Source: an uncultured Ruminococcus sp.
GTDB taxonomy: Bacteria > Bacillota > Clostridia > Oscillospirales > Ruminococcaceae
DNA: 7,285 bases
Direction: 5' to 3'
Assembly: GCA_947176565.1 (NCBI GenBank)
Contig: CAMWRC010000054.1
Location: 1-7,285 of the forward strand
Position numbers and translations under genes: made by a program. Position 1 is the first letter of the stretch. Each line of letters begins with the position of its first letter. The notes under the pieces were generated by a model that was given only the letters and a program-made list of their open reading frames with translations, ran no database searches and was not told where the DNA came from. Positions 6,367-7,285 of this stretch are shown one piece after another.

Positions 6367-7285
6367 ATGTACGAAATACAAACAGCTGAACAGCCGGTAA
6401 AAGCTGTGCTTGCCTGTGTTGATACCGGAGAATTTGATGCCGAGGTATCTATTGCAGAGCTTTCGGAACTTGCCGAATCCGCCGGTGCTGAAATCGTCGG
6501 AGAAGTAATCCAGCGCAAATCTTCATATGATGCGGCAACCTGTATGGGAACAGGCAGACTTGAAGAAATCATGGAACAGCTTGATGTTCTCGGCGCGGAA
6601 ATTGTAATATTCGACCACGAACTTACCGGAGTTCAGGTACGCAATATCGAGGATATTCTCAAAGTACGTGTTATTGACCGCACTACGCTTATACTTGATA
6701 TTTTCGCACAGAGAGCAAGAACCAAAGAGGGAAAACTTCAGGTAGAACTTGCACAGCAGAAATACAGACTTCCGCGGCTTACCGGCATGGGAACATCATT
6801 ATCCCGTCTCGGCGGTGGAATCGGCACAAGAGGTCCGGGCGAAACCAAACTCGAAACTGATAAACGCCATATACGGAAAAGAATTTCATATCTCGAAAAT
6901 GAACTCGGGGAACTCAAAAAACACCGTGATTTTTCACGTTCACGCAGAAAAAAGGACGGCATATTGTGCGCCGCTATAGTCGGATATACAAACGTCGGAA
7001 AATCGACGCTTATGAATGCTCTTACAGATGCCGGAGTTCTTGCAGAAAACAAGCTTTTTGCAACTCTTGATATAACTTCTCGTTCAATCGAACTTCCCGA
7101 CGGCAGAAGTGTAATGCTTATTGATACGGTAGGATTGATACGCCGACTTCCTCATAATCTTGTTGAAGCTTTCAAATCTACCCTTGAAGAAGCCGCGGCG
7201 GCTGACATTATCCTGAACGTTCAGGATATTTCATCTCCGGAACGCGAACAGCAGGCGGAAGTCACTGTAAAACTGCTTTCAGAAC
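6367..7285 (+). CDS. hflX: Ribosome-associated GTPase HflX (3' end outside window)
   Basis: HflX is a GTPase that binds the 50S subunit; in several bacteria it splits stalled ribosomes under heat or antibiotic stress. The window holds 306 complete codons of a protein usually about 410-430 residues long, so roughly the last quarter is missing. Visible parts are the N-terminal HflX domain with ATCMGTGRLEE (about 57-67) and IFDHELTGVQVRNIE (about 81-95). Next is the DRTTLILDIFAQRARTKEGK segment (about 104-123) and the hallmark glycine-rich SRLGGGIGTRGPGETKLETD (about 146-165). A helical linker leads to the G domain with G1 GYTNVGKST (206-214), G2 FATLD (231-235) and G3 DTVGL (253-257), then IRRLPHNLVEAFKSTLEE. 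G4 and G5 lie beyond the window. The start has only a weak upstream match, GTGAT at 6359-6363, and lies 4 bases after the preceding stop. It therefore probably depends on translational coupling. Confidence 0.96.
   Translation, partial: MYEIQTAEQPVKAVLACVDTGEFDAEVSIAELSELAESAGAEIVGEVIQRKSSYDAATCMGTGRLEEIMEQLDVLGAEIVIFDHELTGVQVRNIEDILKVRVIDRTTLILDIFAQRARTKEGKLQVELAQQKYRLPRLTGMGTSLSRLGGGIGTRGPGETKLETDKRHIRKRISYLENELGELKKHRDFSRSRRKKDGILCAAIVGYTNVGKSTLMNALTDAGVLAENKLFATLDITSRSIELPDGRSVMLIDTVGLIRRLPHNLVEAFKSTLEEAAAADIILNVQDISSPEREQQAEVTVKLLSE

Noticed and set aside
5919..6572. 217-codon open frame on the - strand, longer than the + strand gene it overlaps
   Set aside because: The + strand frame has a lipobox signal peptide, a ribosome binding site, tight operon spacing and a paralogue in the same window. 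The antisense frame covers the end of that gene and the start of hflX and shows no recognisable domain.
6749..7052. Open frames on both strands inside hflX
   Set aside because: Both overlap the conserved HflX linker and G domain in other frames and have no start signals or domains of their own.

Overview
The window is a compact, one-strand stretch of an ordinary-looking bacterial chromosome. It carries six protein genes, all on the + strand, and no RNA gene, mobile element, CRISPR array or integrase. The proteins look Gram-positive (Firmicutes): two classical lipoprotein signal peptides, strong AGGAGG-type ribosome binding sites and a sigma-A-type promoter. Base composition is moderate (somewhat above 40% GC by eye). 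The very Thr-rich spacer in the first lipoprotein resembles lipoproteins of Ruminococcus and related Oscillospiraceae. That placement is an inference from style, not proven by a marker gene.

Layout: 1-122 is an AT-rich promoter region with a near-consensus -35/-10 pair and a long Shine-Dalgarno sequence. 123-2876 is secA, the preprotein translocase ATPase, complete with its C-terminal zinc motif. 2877-2975 is the only real intergenic gap inside the window; it holds two consecutive small hairpins and no promoter I can see. 2976-4055 encodes a lipoprotein with a long Ala/Thr/Ser/Pro spacer and a C-terminal domain carrying a DxDxDGxxD loop. 4059-4832 is a class I SAM-dependent methyltransferase. 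4836-5720 is hslO (Hsp33, redox-regulated chaperone). 5721-6362 is a second, shorter lipoprotein whose domain is clearly related to that of the first. 6367-7285 is the first 306 codons of hflX (ribosome-associated GTPase), cut by the window end.

The five genes from 2976 onward are separated by 3, 3, 0 and 4 bases, so they very probably form one translationally coupled transcription unit. They are either read through from secA past the tandem hairpins or driven by a promoter I cannot recognise. The shared theme is protein export and protein/ribosome quality control (SecA, Hsp33, HflX). Two exported lipoproteins and a methyltransferase of unknown substrate are inserted among them.

I found no strong evidence of an undescribed defence or mobile system. 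The best lead is the pair of paralogous lipoproteins that bracket the methyltransferase-hslO pair. Their DxDxDGxxD domain resembles, from memory, the XAC2610-like Ca-binding lipoprotein fold. All statements of homology here come from reading motifs by eye; no search was run.
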